From the NCBI RefSeq assembly GCF_017813245.1, contig NZ_JAGIQL010000064.1:1-34789 (forward strand): 34,789 nucleotides of DNA, read 5' to 3'. Made by a program: the position numbers and the translations under genes. Below, piece after piece: positions 1 to 10,362 of this stretch. The notes under the pieces were generated by a model. The model was not told the origin of the DNA, did no database searches, and saw only the letters and a program-made list of their open reading frames with translations. Each line of letters begins with the position of its first letter. The first letter of the stretch is position 1. This DNA is from Streptomyces montanisoli. Lineage in GTDB: Bacteria; Actinomycetota; Actinomycetes; Streptomycetales; Streptomycetaceae.

Positions 1-53
1 AACGGACCCGCCGCCCCCGCGATGCCCTGGTCGCGCGCCCGCGCGCGCCCGCG
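1..53. other. Unassigned left edge, possible tail of an upstream gene
   Basis: These first bases are GC-rich and precede a strong hairpin. One frame on the plus strand stays open from base 3 to a TGA at 60-62, so this may be the last codons of an upstream plus-strand gene whose terminator follows. It is too short to identify the gene. Confidence 0.3.
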
Positions 54-93
54 GCCCGGTGAAACCCGGCGGGGCCGCCGGGTTTCACCGGGC
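54..93 (+). terminator. Rho-independent-type hairpin upstream of the ABC-F gene
   Basis: A perfect inverted repeat with 19-base arms (54-72 and 75-93) and a 2-base loop; the arm core reads GGTGAAACCCGGCGG. It has no clear T-tract, as is usual in high-GC actinobacteria. It probably ends transcription of a gene lying left of the window. It sits 43 bases before the ABC-F start codon. Confidence 0.75.
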
Positions 94-135
94 GACTACG
101 CTGGGACGGCGATCCGTCCCCCTGTCTGGAGTGAA

Positions 136-1959
<1,824 letters not shown>

Positions 1960-2008
1960 GGGCGCCGCGCCGCCGCGTGCGGCGCCCGCGCACCCCCTGC
2001 GTCCTGAT

Positions 2009-2042
2009 GCCCTGTGAGGGCGTAACAGCGCCATCACAGGGC
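2009..2042 (+). terminator. Hairpin after the ABC-F gene
   Basis: Inverted repeat with 13-base arms (2009-2021, 2030-2042; arm GCCCTGTGAGGGC, one mismatch) and an 8-base loop, 50 bases past the ABC-F stop. A likely terminator, though an operator for the next gene is possible. Confidence 0.55.
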
Positions 2043-2156
2043 GGTTCTCCCTTGGGAACAGGCAGGCACACGCCCCGAGCCCCCCTTCGGCGGTGGTGGT
2101 AGAAAGAAGGCCCGCTCGCCGCAGCCGGCGACGGTACATAGGGGGAAAGTGCGCTG

Positions 2157-4031
2157 ATGACTCAGCCGCCTGGTCAGCGACCACCGCAGGAAGATCCGGG
2201 AAACGAACCGAAGGGCGCCGCACCCGCGCCGCCTCCTGCGCCGCCCGCGCCGCCCTCCGTTCCACCCGCGCCCGCGACTCCGTCCGCGCCCGCCGCGCCA
2301 CCCGTGTCCGCCGCGTACGGGTACCCGCCGCAGGACCCGCGGCAGCCGGGCCCCTACAACGCGGCCCCCGGCCCCTACGGGCCGCAGCCCGGCCCCTACG
2401 GGCAGCCGCAGCCCAACCCGTACGCGCAGCCCAACCCGTATGCGCAGCAGCAGGGCCCGTACGGGCAGCAGCAGTACCCCTACCCCGGCGCACCGTCCCA
2501 GCCGTGGGGCGCCCCCGGTGGCCCGAACGGACCGGGCGCCAACGGAGCGGGCGGCGGGCGCAACCCGTTCAAGGGGAGGCCGCTGCTCGTCATCGCCGCG
2601 GCCGCCGCGGCCGTACTCGTCCTCGGCGGCGCCGGCTGGCTCGCGTTCGGCACCGGCGGGGACGCGAAGCCCGTCGCGCACGCCACTCCCGCGGGCAGCG
2701 TCACGGCGAGCCCGTCCGGCGGCGTCTTCGAGGGCGACGGCAAGGGCGACGGCGACGGTGACGGCCGCTCCAAGCCGAGCGACGACCCGAACCGGGGGCG
2801 CAAGCCCGGCGAGGCCAAGGTCCTGTGGACGCAGAAGCCGGGCAAGGACGTGCCCGAGGCCCACAACACCGTCTACGGGCCGTGGTTCGTCGGCGACACC
2901 GTCGTCACCGCCCTCTACAAGAAGGTCACCGGCTACTCGGCGGCCACCGGCAAGCAGGTCTGGTCGCTCACGATGCCGCAGGCCGTCTGCGGCGCGCCCT
3001 CGGCGCCCACCGCCGACGGCAAGATCGTCATCGCCTACCAGGACAGCGCCGCCGAGACGGCCCAGTGCGACCAGCTCAGGGAGATCGACCTCAAGACGGG
3101 CAAGGGCGGCTGGGGCAAGGCGGTCGGCAAGAACGGCCTGTTCGACATCGGCCTGAACTTCAACATGTCGATCAGCGGCGGCACGGTGGCCGTGTCACGC
3201 AGCAGCGGGACGAACGCGTACCGCGTCAGCGACGGCAAGCCGCTCTTCGACAAGATCGCCGGGGACTGCCCGCCGTACGCCGTCACCGGCGGCCCGGTCA
3301 TGATCGCCGCGGAGAACTGCCCGGTGGCCGGGGTCGATTCCCCGGCGAAGCAGCGGATCCAGCGGCTCGACCCGGTCACGGGCAAGGCGCAGTGGACGTT
3401 CCGTCCCAAGACGGGCTATGCCGTCGACAAGGTCTACTCGACCGATCCGCTCGTCGTGTCCTTCAAGGACGACGACAAGAAGACGTGGTCCATCGCCTCG
3501 TTCAACGCGGACGGCACCGAGCGCGCCACGATGCACGGCGGCTCGGACAAGTTCGCCCCGCACTGCGGGGACGGCCTCGGCATCGACGACGGTTACCTGC
3601 AGAACTGCGGCGGCGTGGCCGTCGACGCGAACACGCTCTACATGGCGACGGCACCCGCCGACAGCGGCTCCCCGGCCAACGCGGTCGTCGCCTTCGACCT
3701 CGCCACCGGGAAGCAGAAGTGGAAGGCGCCCGCGCCGTCCGGACGCGTGGTCTCCCCGTTCCAGCGGCGTGACGGCGGCGGCGCCCTCGTGTACGAGGAG
3801 GCGACGTACGAGAAGCCCGGCATGGTCGCCTCGCTCGCCCCGGGCGGCGGCGCGTTCAAGCCGGTGCAGAAGCACCCGGACTCCGCCGCGTACGACGAGA
3901 ACACCGGGTTCTTCTCGCCCTCGTACGACTACGTGAACGGCAGGTTCTTCGTCACCGGGTACTCGGTCACGACGGCCGGCCACCAGGTGCCGGGCTCGAC
4001 GTACCTGACGATGATGGCGTTCGGCGACTGA
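2157..4031 (+). CDS. Membrane-anchored PQQ-like beta-propeller protein (copy 1)
   Basis: 624 residues. Residues 1-140 are cytosolic, extremely Pro/Ala-rich, then carry Tyr-Gly/Pro repeats (PGPYGPQPGPYGQPQ, NPYAQPNPYAQ). One membrane helix follows at about 142-165 (LLVIAAAAAAVLVLGGAGWLAFG). The rest is an extracellular domain with blade-like repeats of the type YSAATGKQVWSL, DLKTGKGGWG, DPVTGKAQWTF and DLATGKQKWKA, typical of PQQ-like (quinoprotein-fold) propellers. Several Cys (VCGAP, AQCDQ, DCPPY, ENCPV, HCGDG, QNCGG) could form disulfides outside the cell. Such actinobacterial proteins usually bind no PQQ and their function is unknown. The gene lies 63 bases before a paralogue with the same layout, so the two are probably co-transcribed. 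The SD GGGGGAAAG is rather far (about 10 bases) from the ATG. Confidence 0.85.
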   Translation: MTQPPGQRPPQEDPGNEPKGAAPAPPPAPPAPPSVPPAPATPSAPAAPPVSAAYGYPPQDPRQPGPYNAAPGPYGPQPGPYGQPQPNPYAQPNPYAQQQGPYGQQQYPYPGAPSQPWGAPGGPNGPGANGAGGGRNPFKGRPLLVIAAAAAAVLVLGGAGWLAFGTGGDAKPVAHATPAGSVTASPSGGVFEGDGKGDGDGDGRSKPSDDPNRGRKPGEAKVLWTQKPGKDVPEAHNTVYGPWFVGDTVVTALYKKVTGYSAATGKQVWSLTMPQAVCGAPSAPTADGKIVIAYQDSAAETAQCDQLREIDLKTGKGGWGKAVGKNGLFDIGLNFNMSISGGTVAVSRSSGTNAYRVSDGKPLFDKIAGDCPPYAVTGGPVMIAAENCPVAGVDSPAKQRIQRLDPVTGKAQWTFRPKTGYAVDKVYSTDPLVVSFKDDDKKTWSIASFNADGTERATMHGGSDKFAPHCGDGLGIDDGYLQNCGGVAVDANTLYMATAPADSGSPANAVVAFDLATGKQKWKAPAPSGRVVSPFQRRDGGGALVYEEATYEKPGMVASLAPGGGAFKPVQKHPDSAAYDENTGFFSPSYDYVNGRFFVTGYSVTTAGHQVPGSTYLTMMAFGD

Positions 4032-4094
4032 CGAGGCGTCACGTCACCCGCATCCATCGAGCCGCAGCTCCCCGACCGACCGAGGACGAACGTC

Positions 4095-5810
4095 ATGACG
4101 CAGCCACCTCAGCCGCCCACGCCCCCGAACCAGCCGCCCGCAGGCGGGTTCGGCGCCCCGCAGACCCCGGGGACTCCGCCGAACCCGCAGGCCCCGCCGC
4201 AGAATCCGCTGTACGGATATCCCCAGAGCGCGCCCGGCTACGGCCACCCCGGCGGGCAGCCCCAGGCGTACGGCCCGCCCGCCGGCTACGGCTACCCGGC
4301 GCCCGCCGGCACCTACCAGCAGCCGCAGCAGCCCCCGGCGGGCGGCGGCGGCACGGGCGGCGGTCGCGGGCTCACCAGGACGGAGCTGCGGATGATCGTC
4401 GCCGCGACCGTCGCCGTGGTGCTGATCCTCGCCGCCGGTGTCTGGTTCTCCAGGAGCGGAGGCGGCAGCGACGACAGGGGCGCGGGCCACCCCGCGAAGA
4501 GCCCCGCCGGCGGATCGGCGCACGCGGCCGGCGGGTCGGCCGCGGCGAAGGAGAAGGCACCGGCGGACGTCCACGCGAAGGTGGCGTTCAAGGTGGCCAT
4601 GCCGAAGGCGACCGACCTGCACAGCGTGTACGGGTCCTGGCTCACGGACAAGGTGTACGCGAAGTCGGGTCTGGCCGGCATCGTCGGCTACGACCCGGAC
4701 AGCGGCACCCAGCAGTGGTCCGTCCCGCTGCCCGGTGACGTGTGCGCGGCGAGCCCGCACGTCAGCGACGACGGCAAGGCCGCCGTGGTCTTCGACGGCG
4801 CCAAGCGGACCAAGAACAGCGCTCCCGAGGCGTGCACCCGGGTCGGCGTGGTCGACCTGTCGGCGGGGCGGCTGCTGTGGAGCAAGACGGTCAAGGTCCC
4901 CGGCGGCGACACGAATATCCGGTTCGACGGCGTCACCCAGACCGGGAACACCGTCGCCGCGGCCGGCACCTCGGGCGGCGCCGGGTTCGACCTGGCGACG
5001 GGCGAGGTCCGCTGGAAGCCGAAGGCGTCCACCACCGACTGCCACGACGCCGGGTACGCGGGCGGCGCGCTGCTCGTGGCCTCGCGCCAGTGCGGGTTCG
5101 GCGACGACGCGCAGATCACCGTCGAGAACATCAACCCGAAGACCGGCGCCACACTGTCCTCGTACAAGATGCCGCCGGGCGTCCAGGACGTGCACGCCGT
5201 CTCGACCGACCCGCTGGTCGTCGCCGCCGACGTCGGCGACACCGGGTCGGGCGGCATCTCCGACTTCTTCTCGCTCGACGCGAGGACCGGGAAGCTGAAG
5301 GCGAAGATCTCCGCCTCGGGCGACACGTACGCGGCCCGGTGCGAGGAAGCCATGGAGAACTGCACGAACGTCCTCGCCGGCAACGGCAAGCTCTACCTGC
5401 CGACCGCCGAGCACGATGCGGGCGACGGCAAGGCGATGGACCGGACGAACGAGATCGTCTCCTTCGACCTCGCCACCGGCAAGAGCACCGCGCAGCGCGC
5501 CGACGCGGGCAACGGGTGGACGGCGCGGCTGCTGCGCATGGACGGGCCGAACCTGATCGCCTACAAGACCGGCCCGTACGACAAGGGCGGCCGGATCGTC
5601 TCCGTCGACGGCTCGTCGTTCAAGCAGACGACGCTGCTGCGCAACCCGTCCGACCGGGCCACCATCGAGGACGAGAACAGCTTCGCGAGCAACGGCACGG
5701 AGGTGCGGTACGCGGACGGGCGGCTGTTCCTGTCCGCGGTGTTCGTGGACAAGCCGCTGGACGCGCAGGACTCCGGCCGCCCGCTGGTGATGGCATTCTC
5801 GACGCGCTGA
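4095..5810 (+). CDS. Membrane-anchored PQQ-like beta-propeller protein (copy 2)
   Basis: 571 residues, paralogous to the gene directly upstream: same MTQPP start, Pro/Gly/Tyr-rich cytosolic tail (1-95), one membrane helix (about 98-120, MIVAATVAVVLILAAGVWF), and a Cys-containing extracellular propeller. Blade motifs include GYDPDSGTQQWSVPL, DLSAGRLLWSK, DLATGEVRWKP, NPKTGATLSSY, DARTGKLKAK and DLATGKSTAQ. Topology by inspection is N-in, C-out. The SD GAGGACG precedes the ATG. The tandem pair implies a gene duplication with later divergence; the tail here is shorter than in copy 1. The role is unknown; cell-envelope sensing or scaffolding is a guess. Confidence 0.84.
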   Translation: MTQPPQPPTPPNQPPAGGFGAPQTPGTPPNPQAPPQNPLYGYPQSAPGYGHPGGQPQAYGPPAGYGYPAPAGTYQQPQQPPAGGGGTGGGRGLTRTELRMIVAATVAVVLILAAGVWFSRSGGGSDDRGAGHPAKSPAGGSAHAAGGSAAAKEKAPADVHAKVAFKVAMPKATDLHSVYGSWLTDKVYAKSGLAGIVGYDPDSGTQQWSVPLPGDVCAASPHVSDDGKAAVVFDGAKRTKNSAPEACTRVGVVDLSAGRLLWSKTVKVPGGDTNIRFDGVTQTGNTVAAAGTSGGAGFDLATGEVRWKPKASTTDCHDAGYAGGALLVASRQCGFGDDAQITVENINPKTGATLSSYKMPPGVQDVHAVSTDPLVVAADVGDTGSGGISDFFSLDARTGKLKAKISASGDTYAARCEEAMENCTNVLAGNGKLYLPTAEHDAGDGKAMDRTNEIVSFDLATGKSTAQRADAGNGWTARLLRMDGPNLIAYKTGPYDKGGRIVSVDGSSFKQTTLLRNPSDRATIEDENSFASNGTEVRYADGRLFLSAVFVDKPLDAQDSGRPLVMAFSTR

Positions 5811-5815
5811 GCGGC

Positions 5816-5860
5816 CCGCGGCGGCCCGCCGGTCGGGGGCCGCGGCGGCCCGCCGGTCGG
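5816..5860. repeat. Two direct copies of a 21-bp GC-rich repeat
   Basis: The 21-base unit beginning CCGCGGCGGCCCGCC occurs at 5816-5836 and 5840-5860, a 24-base period, immediately after the stop codon of the second propeller gene. It is probably a slippage duplication; each unit is also rich in self-complementary GGCC/CCGCGG. Confidence 0.7.
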
Positions 5861-5875
5861 CGGCGGGTCGACAAT

Positions 5876-5894
5876 CCGGGGGGCTTTCCCCCGG
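5876..5894 (+). terminator. Short G/C hairpin between propeller and regulator genes
   Basis: CCGGGGG (5876-5882) pairs with CCCCCGG (5888-5894) around a GCTTT loop. It could end the propeller operon or lie in the promoter of the next regulator; position alone does not decide. Confidence 0.4.
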
Positions 5895-5984
5895 TAGGGG
5901 GCGCGCTTCGCCGGGCTACCGTGTAGCTTGCCGGGTCAGGGAACCGGGGGACCCAGGCCGCTGTGGCTGGGATGGGGGATGTCG

Positions 5985-6674
5985 ATGGGCGTGCGGCTGA
6001 TGGTGATCGATGATCACCGGTTGCTGGCGGAGGCGCTGGCCTCGGCGCTGAAGCTGCGCGGGCACCGGGTGCTCGCGTCCGCGGCGCCCACGGCGGGCGC
6101 CGCGGAGCTCGTCGTGAGCAGGGCGCCCGAGGTGTGCCTGATGGGCACGGCCGCGCCCGCCGAGCCGGGCGCGTTCGAGCCGATCGTCCGCATCAAGCGT
6201 GACCGCCCGCAGGTGGCGGTGGTCGTGCTCGGGCCCGTGCCCAGCCCGCGCGGCATCGCGGCCGCGTTCGCCGCTGGGGCGTCGGGGTACGTGCGCCACG
6301 ACGAGCGCATCGAGGGCGTCGAGCGGGCGATGGTGAAGGCGCGCGCGGGGGAGAGCGCGGTGGCGCCCGAGCTGCTGCGTGCCGCGTTCGCGGAGCTGCT
6401 CAACCCGGTGGCGCCGCCCGACGACGAGGGCAGGCGGCTGCTCGCGATGCTGACGCCCCGCGAGGTCGAGGTGTTGGTCAGGGTCGCGGAGGGCGAGGAC
6501 ACCCGGGCGATAGCGGCGGGCATGGGCATCGCGCCCTCCACGGCGCGCACGCACGTGCAGCGCGTGCTGATGAAGCTGAACGTCGGCTCCCGCCTCGAGG
6601 CGGCGGCGCTCGCCGCACGCACGGGCCTGCTGGACCGCGCGGACCCGCTCCCGCTCGACGAGCGCCGCGCGTAA
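5985..6674 (+). CDS. Orphan LuxR/NarL-type regulator with degenerate receiver
   Basis: 229 residues: a response-regulator-like N-terminus (MVIDDHRLL) and a C-terminal LuxR HTH (about 156-214, LTPREVEVLVRVAEGEDTRAIA... ending KLNVGSRLEAAALA). The acidic pair D9-D10 is present, but the usual phosphoacceptor Asp is Gly54 (sequence EVCLMGTAAP where families read DVVLMDL). The Thr/Ser switch is replaced by Gly (VVVLGPV), and the conserved Lys of the GYxxKD motif is His105 (GYVRHD). It should therefore not be controlled by ordinary Asp phosphorylation. No sensor kinase is adjacent. ATG 5985 is preferred because GGGGG lies about 6 bases upstream; ATG 5979 is the alternative, with SD too close. It lies 305 bases before galT, and control of the gal genes is possible but unproven. 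Confidence 0.85.
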   Translation: MGVRLMVIDDHRLLAEALASALKLRGHRVLASAAPTAGAAELVVSRAPEVCLMGTAAPAEPGAFEPIVRIKRDRPQVAVVVLGPVPSPRGIAAAFAAGASGYVRHDERIEGVERAMVKARAGESAVAPELLRAAFAELLNPVAPPDDEGRRLLAMLTPREVEVLVRVAEGEDTRAIAAGMGIAPSTARTHVQRVLMKLNVGSRLEAAALAARTGLLDRADPLPLDERRA

Positions 6675-6853
6675 CCCGCCGCGACGCCGGGCCGAGGGAC
6701 ACGGCCGCCGGCCGCCGCGGGGTGCCCGGCCTTTCCGGCCTGCCCGGCCCGCGCGGCCGCCGCAGCGTGGTGTCCACTGCTTCCCCGGTACCGCCCGGAC
6801 GCTCCTGCGCCAGCAACAAGGTGACGTTGTTTGTTGGTTCGTGATCGGATTAG
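6675..6853. other. Intergenic stretch after the orphan regulator
   Basis: Starts GC-rich and turns AT-richer toward the gal promoter. GGCC-type dyads such as GGCCTTTCCGGCC lie at about 6720-6745 and could serve as a weak terminator. No small ORF with a convincing SD was seen. Confidence 0.35.
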
Positions 6854-6979
6854 TCGCGCGAATGTCGCGCGAATTGTGTGTTCTCCCTTGACGCCGCTGG
6901 TCCATCAGGGTTTCCATGTGTGCGATTATGTTGGTATGTGTTGCGTGCGAGGTCCGTCGCACACCGAGCAGGAGAGACC
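6854..6979 (+). promoter_or_regulatory. gal operon promoter/operator region
   Basis: An unusually AT-rich segment for this genome, directly before galT. It contains a tandem 11-base repeat (TCGCGCGAATG at 6854-6864 and TCGCGCGAATT at 6865-6875), a -35-like TTGACG at 6888-6893, and a cluster of TGTGT-type hexamers downstream (ATGTGTGCG, ATGTTGGT, ATGTGTTGCG, about 6916-6947). The S. lividans galP1 promoter is known to be galactose-induced with hexamer repeats as operator; correspondence here is inference. The galT SD (AGGAGA) ends just before the ATG. Confidence 0.55.
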
Positions 6980-8023
6980 ATGAAGAAGACGGTGACCACG
7001 CTCGCCGACGGCCGTGAGCTCATCTACTACGACCGCCGCGACGACGCCGTGCGCGACGCCGCCGACGAGCGCCCGCTCGGGCAGGTCGCCACGTCGTCGC
7101 AGGTCCGGCAGGACGTGCTGCTCGGCGACGCCGTCGCCATCGCCTCGCACCGCCAGGACCGCACCTACCACCCGCCCGCCGACGAGTGCCCCCTCGACCC
7201 CTCGCGCGACGGCCGGCACACCGAGATCCCCGACTCCGACTACGACGTCGTCGTCTTCGAGAACCGTTTCCCCTCCCTGTCGGGCGACTCGGGGCGCTGC
7301 GAGGTCGTCTGCTTCACCTCCGACCACGACGCGTCCTTCGCCGATCTCAGCGAGGACCAGGCCGCGCTCGTCCTCGACGTGTGGACCGACCGGACCGCCG
7401 AACTCGCCGAACTCCCGCAGGTCGCACAGGTCTTCCCGTTCGAGAACCGGGGCGCCGAGATCGGCGTCACCCTCGCCCACCCGCACGGCCAGATCTACGC
7501 GTACCCCTTCGTCACACCCCGCACCTCGCTGATGCTGCGCTCCGCCGCCGACCACCGCGCCGCCACGGGCCGCAACCTGTTCGAGGACGTGGTCGCCCGC
7601 GAGCAGGCCGACGGCGAGCGGATCGTCCTGGCGACCGAGCACTGGACCGCCTTCGTCCCGTACGCGGCGCACTGGCCCTACGAGGTCCACCTCTACCCGG
7701 CCCACCGCACCGCGGACCTGCGCTCCCTCGACGACGGCGCCAGGGCCGAGTTCCCCGCCGTCTACCTGGAACTGCTGCGCCGCTTCGACCGGCTCTTCGG
7801 CCCCGACCACCCGCGCACGCCGTACATCTCCGCCTGGCACCAGGCGCCGTTCCGCGCGCCGGGGCGCGACGAGTACGCCCTCCACCTGGAACTTTTCACG
7901 ATCCGCCGCACGTCCGACAAGCTGAAGTACCTCGCCGGTTCCGAATCCGGCATGGGCGTGTTCATCAACGACGTGCCGCCGGAGGCGGCGGCGCGGCGAC
8001 TGCGAGAGGTGGCGAGCGAGTGA
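6980..8023 (+). CDS. galT: Galactose-1-phosphate uridylyltransferase
   Basis: 347 residues, normal for GalT. It exchanges UMP between UDP-glucose and galactose-1-phosphate in the Leloir pathway. The active-site HPH motif is at 167-169 within AHPHGQIYAYPF; H169 would be the uridylylated His. Other family motifs are VVVFENRFPSL, VCFTSDHDASF, WTAFVPYAAHWPYEVHLYP and, near the end, ISAWHQAPFR. ATG 6980 is chosen because of the SD CAGGAGAGACC; the frame upstream passes through the promoter. First gene of the operon: its TGA overlaps the GTG of galE by 4 bases, indicating translational coupling. Confidence 0.95.
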   Translation: MKKTVTTLADGRELIYYDRRDDAVRDAADERPLGQVATSSQVRQDVLLGDAVAIASHRQDRTYHPPADECPLDPSRDGRHTEIPDSDYDVVVFENRFPSLSGDSGRCEVVCFTSDHDASFADLSEDQAALVLDVWTDRTAELAELPQVAQVFPFENRGAEIGVTLAHPHGQIYAYPFVTPRTSLMLRSAADHRAATGRNLFEDVVAREQADGERIVLATEHWTAFVPYAAHWPYEVHLYPAHRTADLRSLDDGARAEFPAVYLELLRRFDRLFGPDHPRTPYISAWHQAPFRAPGRDEYALHLELFTIRRTSDKLKYLAGSESGMGVFINDVPPEAAARRLREVASE

Positions 8024-8982
8024 GCGCCGAGAAGTACCTGGTCACGGGCGGCGCCGGCTATGTGGGGAGCGTCGTCGCGACGCACCTGCTGGAGGCCGGC
8101 CACCGGGTGACCGTGCTCGACGACCTCTCCACCGGCTTTCGCGAAGGCGTCCCCGAGGGCGCCGAGTTCGTCGAGGGCCGCGTCCAGGACGCCGCCGAAT
8201 GGCTGGACGGCTCGTACGACGCGGTGCTGCACTTCGCCGCGTCCTCGCAGGTCGGCGAGTCCGTCGTCAAGCCCGAGAAGTACTGGGAGAACAACGTCGG
8301 CGGCTCCATGGCGCTCCTCGCGGCCATGCGCGGCGCCGGCGTGCGGCGGCTCGTCTTCTCGTCCACCGCCGCCACCTACGGCGAGCCTGTCTCCACCCCC
8401 ATCACCGAGACCGACCCGACCGCGCCCACCAACCCGTACGGGGCCACGAAGCTCGCTGTCGACCACATGATCGCGAGCGAGTGCGCCGCCCACGGCCTCG
8501 CCGCCGTGTCCCTGCGCTACTTCAACGTCGCCGGCGCGTACGGGGCGGCGGGGGAGCGGCACGACCCCGAGTCGCACCTCATCCCGCTCGTGCTCCAGGT
8601 CGCCCTCGGCACCCGCGAGACCATCTCGGTGTACGGGGACGACTACCCGACGCCCGACGGCACGTGCGTGCGCGACTACATCCACGTCGCCGACCTGGCC
8701 GAGGCGCACCTCGCCGCGCTGGCCGCGGCCGTGTCGGGCGAGCACCTGGTGTGCAACCTCGGCAACGGCAACGGGTTCTCCGTGCGCGAGGTCATCGACA
8801 CGGTCCGCAAGGTGACGGGCCACCCGATCCCCGAGGTGGCCGCAGAGCGGCGGGCCGGGGACCCCGCGGTACTCGTCGCGTCCGCGCGCACCGCCCACGA
8901 ACGCCTCGGCTGGACACCTGCACGCGCCGACCTCGCGGGCATCGTCGAGGACGCATGGAACTTCACACGGAGGAACGCGTGA
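8020..8982 (+). CDS. galE: UDP-glucose 4-epimerase
   Basis: 320 residues, an extended short-chain dehydrogenase. The NAD-binding GxxGxxG is at 10-16 (GGAGYVG), followed by a DDLSTGF segment. The catalytic Ser/Thr lies in SSTAATYG (about 115) and the Tyr-Lys pair in NPYGATK is Y140/K144. RYFNVAGA and DYIHVADLA are family landmarks. It interconverts UDP-galactose and UDP-glucose, regenerating the GalT substrate. GTG 8020 overlaps the galT stop (GTGA); galE in turn overlaps the GTG of galK by the same 4-base arrangement. In Streptomyces an internal constitutive promoter (galP2) has been described before galE; I could not identify one in the galT 3' end. Confidence 0.95.
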   Translation: MSAEKYLVTGGAGYVGSVVATHLLEAGHRVTVLDDLSTGFREGVPEGAEFVEGRVQDAAEWLDGSYDAVLHFAASSQVGESVVKPEKYWENNVGGSMALLAAMRGAGVRRLVFSSTAATYGEPVSTPITETDPTAPTNPYGATKLAVDHMIASECAAHGLAAVSLRYFNVAGAYGAAGERHDPESHLIPLVLQVALGTRETISVYGDDYPTPDGTCVRDYIHVADLAEAHLAALAAAVSGEHLVCNLGNGNGFSVREVIDTVRKVTGHPIPEVAAERRAGDPAVLVASARTAHERLGWTPARADLAGIVEDAWNFTRRNA

Positions 8983-10196
8983 CGAACGGCGAAACGGCCG
9001 CGACGGCAGCGGCGGCGACGCCCGCGACGGCGGCCGTGCAGACGGCCGCCGAGGAGTTCGGGCGGCTGTACGGGGCGGAGCCCGAGGGCGTCTGGGCGGC
9101 GCCCGGCCGCGTGAACCTGATAGGCGAGTACACCGACTTCAACGACGGCTTCGTGATGCCGCTCGCGCTGCCGCACACGACGGTCGCCGCCGTCTCGCGC
9201 CGCACCGACGGCGTCCTGCGCGTGCACTCGGCCGACGCGCCCGACGGCGTGGTCCGGCTGGACATCGCCGGCCTCACCCCGAGCTCCGGGTCCGGCGGCT
9301 GGGCCGCCTACCCCGCGGGCGTCGTGTGGGCGCTGCGGGAGGCGGGGCACGCCGTCACCGGCGCCGACATCCACGTCACGTCGACGGTGCCGACCGGCGC
9401 GGGCCTCTCGTCGTCCGCGGCGCTCGAAGTGGCCACGGCGAAGGCGCTCAGCGACCTCTTCGGCCTCGGCCTGCCCGAGGCCGAACTCGCCGTGATCGCC
9501 CAGCGCGCGGAGAACGACTTCGTCGGCGTCCCCTGCGGGATCATGGACCAGATGGCGTCCGCGTGCTGCCAGGAGGGCCACGCCCTGTACCTGGACGCCA
9601 GGGACCTCACGCAGCGCCAGGTCCCCTTCGACCTCGTGTCGCGGGGCCTGCGCCTGCTCGTCGTGGACACCCAGGTCAAGCACGCCCTCGGCGACGGCGC
9701 CTACGCCGAGCGCCGCGCGGGCTGCGAGGCCGGCGCGCGTGCGCTCGGCCTGCGGGCGCTGCGCGACCAGCCGTACGAGCAACTCCCTGACGCCCTCGCC
9801 CGCCTGGAGGCGGCGGGGCAGCCCGAGAACGTCGTCCGCTACGTGCGCCACGTGGTGAGCGACGACGCGCGCGTCGAACGCGCCATCGCGCTCCTCGACG
9901 CCGGCGACATCCGCGCTACGGGCCGCATCCTCCTCGACGGGCACGTCTCGCTCCGCGACGACCTGCGGGTCTCCTGCCCGGAGTTGGACCTCGCGGTGAG
10001 CTCGGCGGTTGCCGCGGGTGCGCTCGGCGCACGGATGACGGGCGGCGGCTTCGGCGGTTCCGCGGTCGTCCTGATCGAGGAGGCGGACGCCACGCAGGTG
10101 ACGAAGGCCGTCGAAGCGGCCTTCGCCGAGGCGTCGTTCACGGCCCCGAGAATCTTCGAGGCGACCCCGTCACAGGGGGTCCACCGCCTGCGCTGA
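8979..10196 (+). CDS. galK: Galactokinase
   Basis: 405 residues, GHMP-family kinase that phosphorylates galactose at C1 with ATP. The galactokinase signature GRVNLIGEYTDFNDGF is at 43-58, the ATP-binding Pro-Gly-rich loop PTGAGLSSSAALEVA at 138-152, and the third GHMP motif ARMTGGGFGGSAV at about 351-363. GTG 8979 overlaps the galE stop by 4 bases and has an excellent SD (CGGAGGA) 5 bases before it; an in-frame ATG at 8955 lies inside galE and is less likely. An Ala/Thr-rich run (about residues 6-20) precedes the conserved fold. Last gene of the operon, convergent with the GNAT gene. Confidence 0.95.
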   Translation: MTNGETAATAAAATPATAAVQTAAEEFGRLYGAEPEGVWAAPGRVNLIGEYTDFNDGFVMPLALPHTTVAAVSRRTDGVLRVHSADAPDGVVRLDIAGLTPSSGSGGWAAYPAGVVWALREAGHAVTGADIHVTSTVPTGAGLSSSAALEVATAKALSDLFGLGLPEAELAVIAQRAENDFVGVPCGIMDQMASACCQEGHALYLDARDLTQRQVPFDLVSRGLRLLVVDTQVKHALGDGAYAERRAGCEAGARALGLRALRDQPYEQLPDALARLEAAGQPENVVRYVRHVVSDDARVERAIALLDAGDIRATGRILLDGHVSLRDDLRVSCPELDLAVSSAVAAGALGARMTGGGFGGSAVVLIEEADATQVTKAVEAAFAEASFTAPRIFEATPSQGVHRLR

Positions 10197-10362
10197 CGCC
10201 GCGCGTGGGCTCCTCGGTGGCGCCGCCACGGCCCCAACGCCGTCGGCGCTGCCCAGGGTTACGGTGACGACCTCCGCCGCCGGGCCGGCGTGCCGACCCC
10301 GGGCCGGTGAGCAGCCCCGGGTCGCGCCCGACGCGACGCGCGGGCGTGGCGCTGCTGTCTGC

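Noticed and set aside
10197..10362. GC-rich dyads between galK and the GNAT gene as a terminator
   Set aside because: GTGGCGCCGCCAC and GACCC/GGGTC pairings are short or need bulges; not strong enough to list as a feature.
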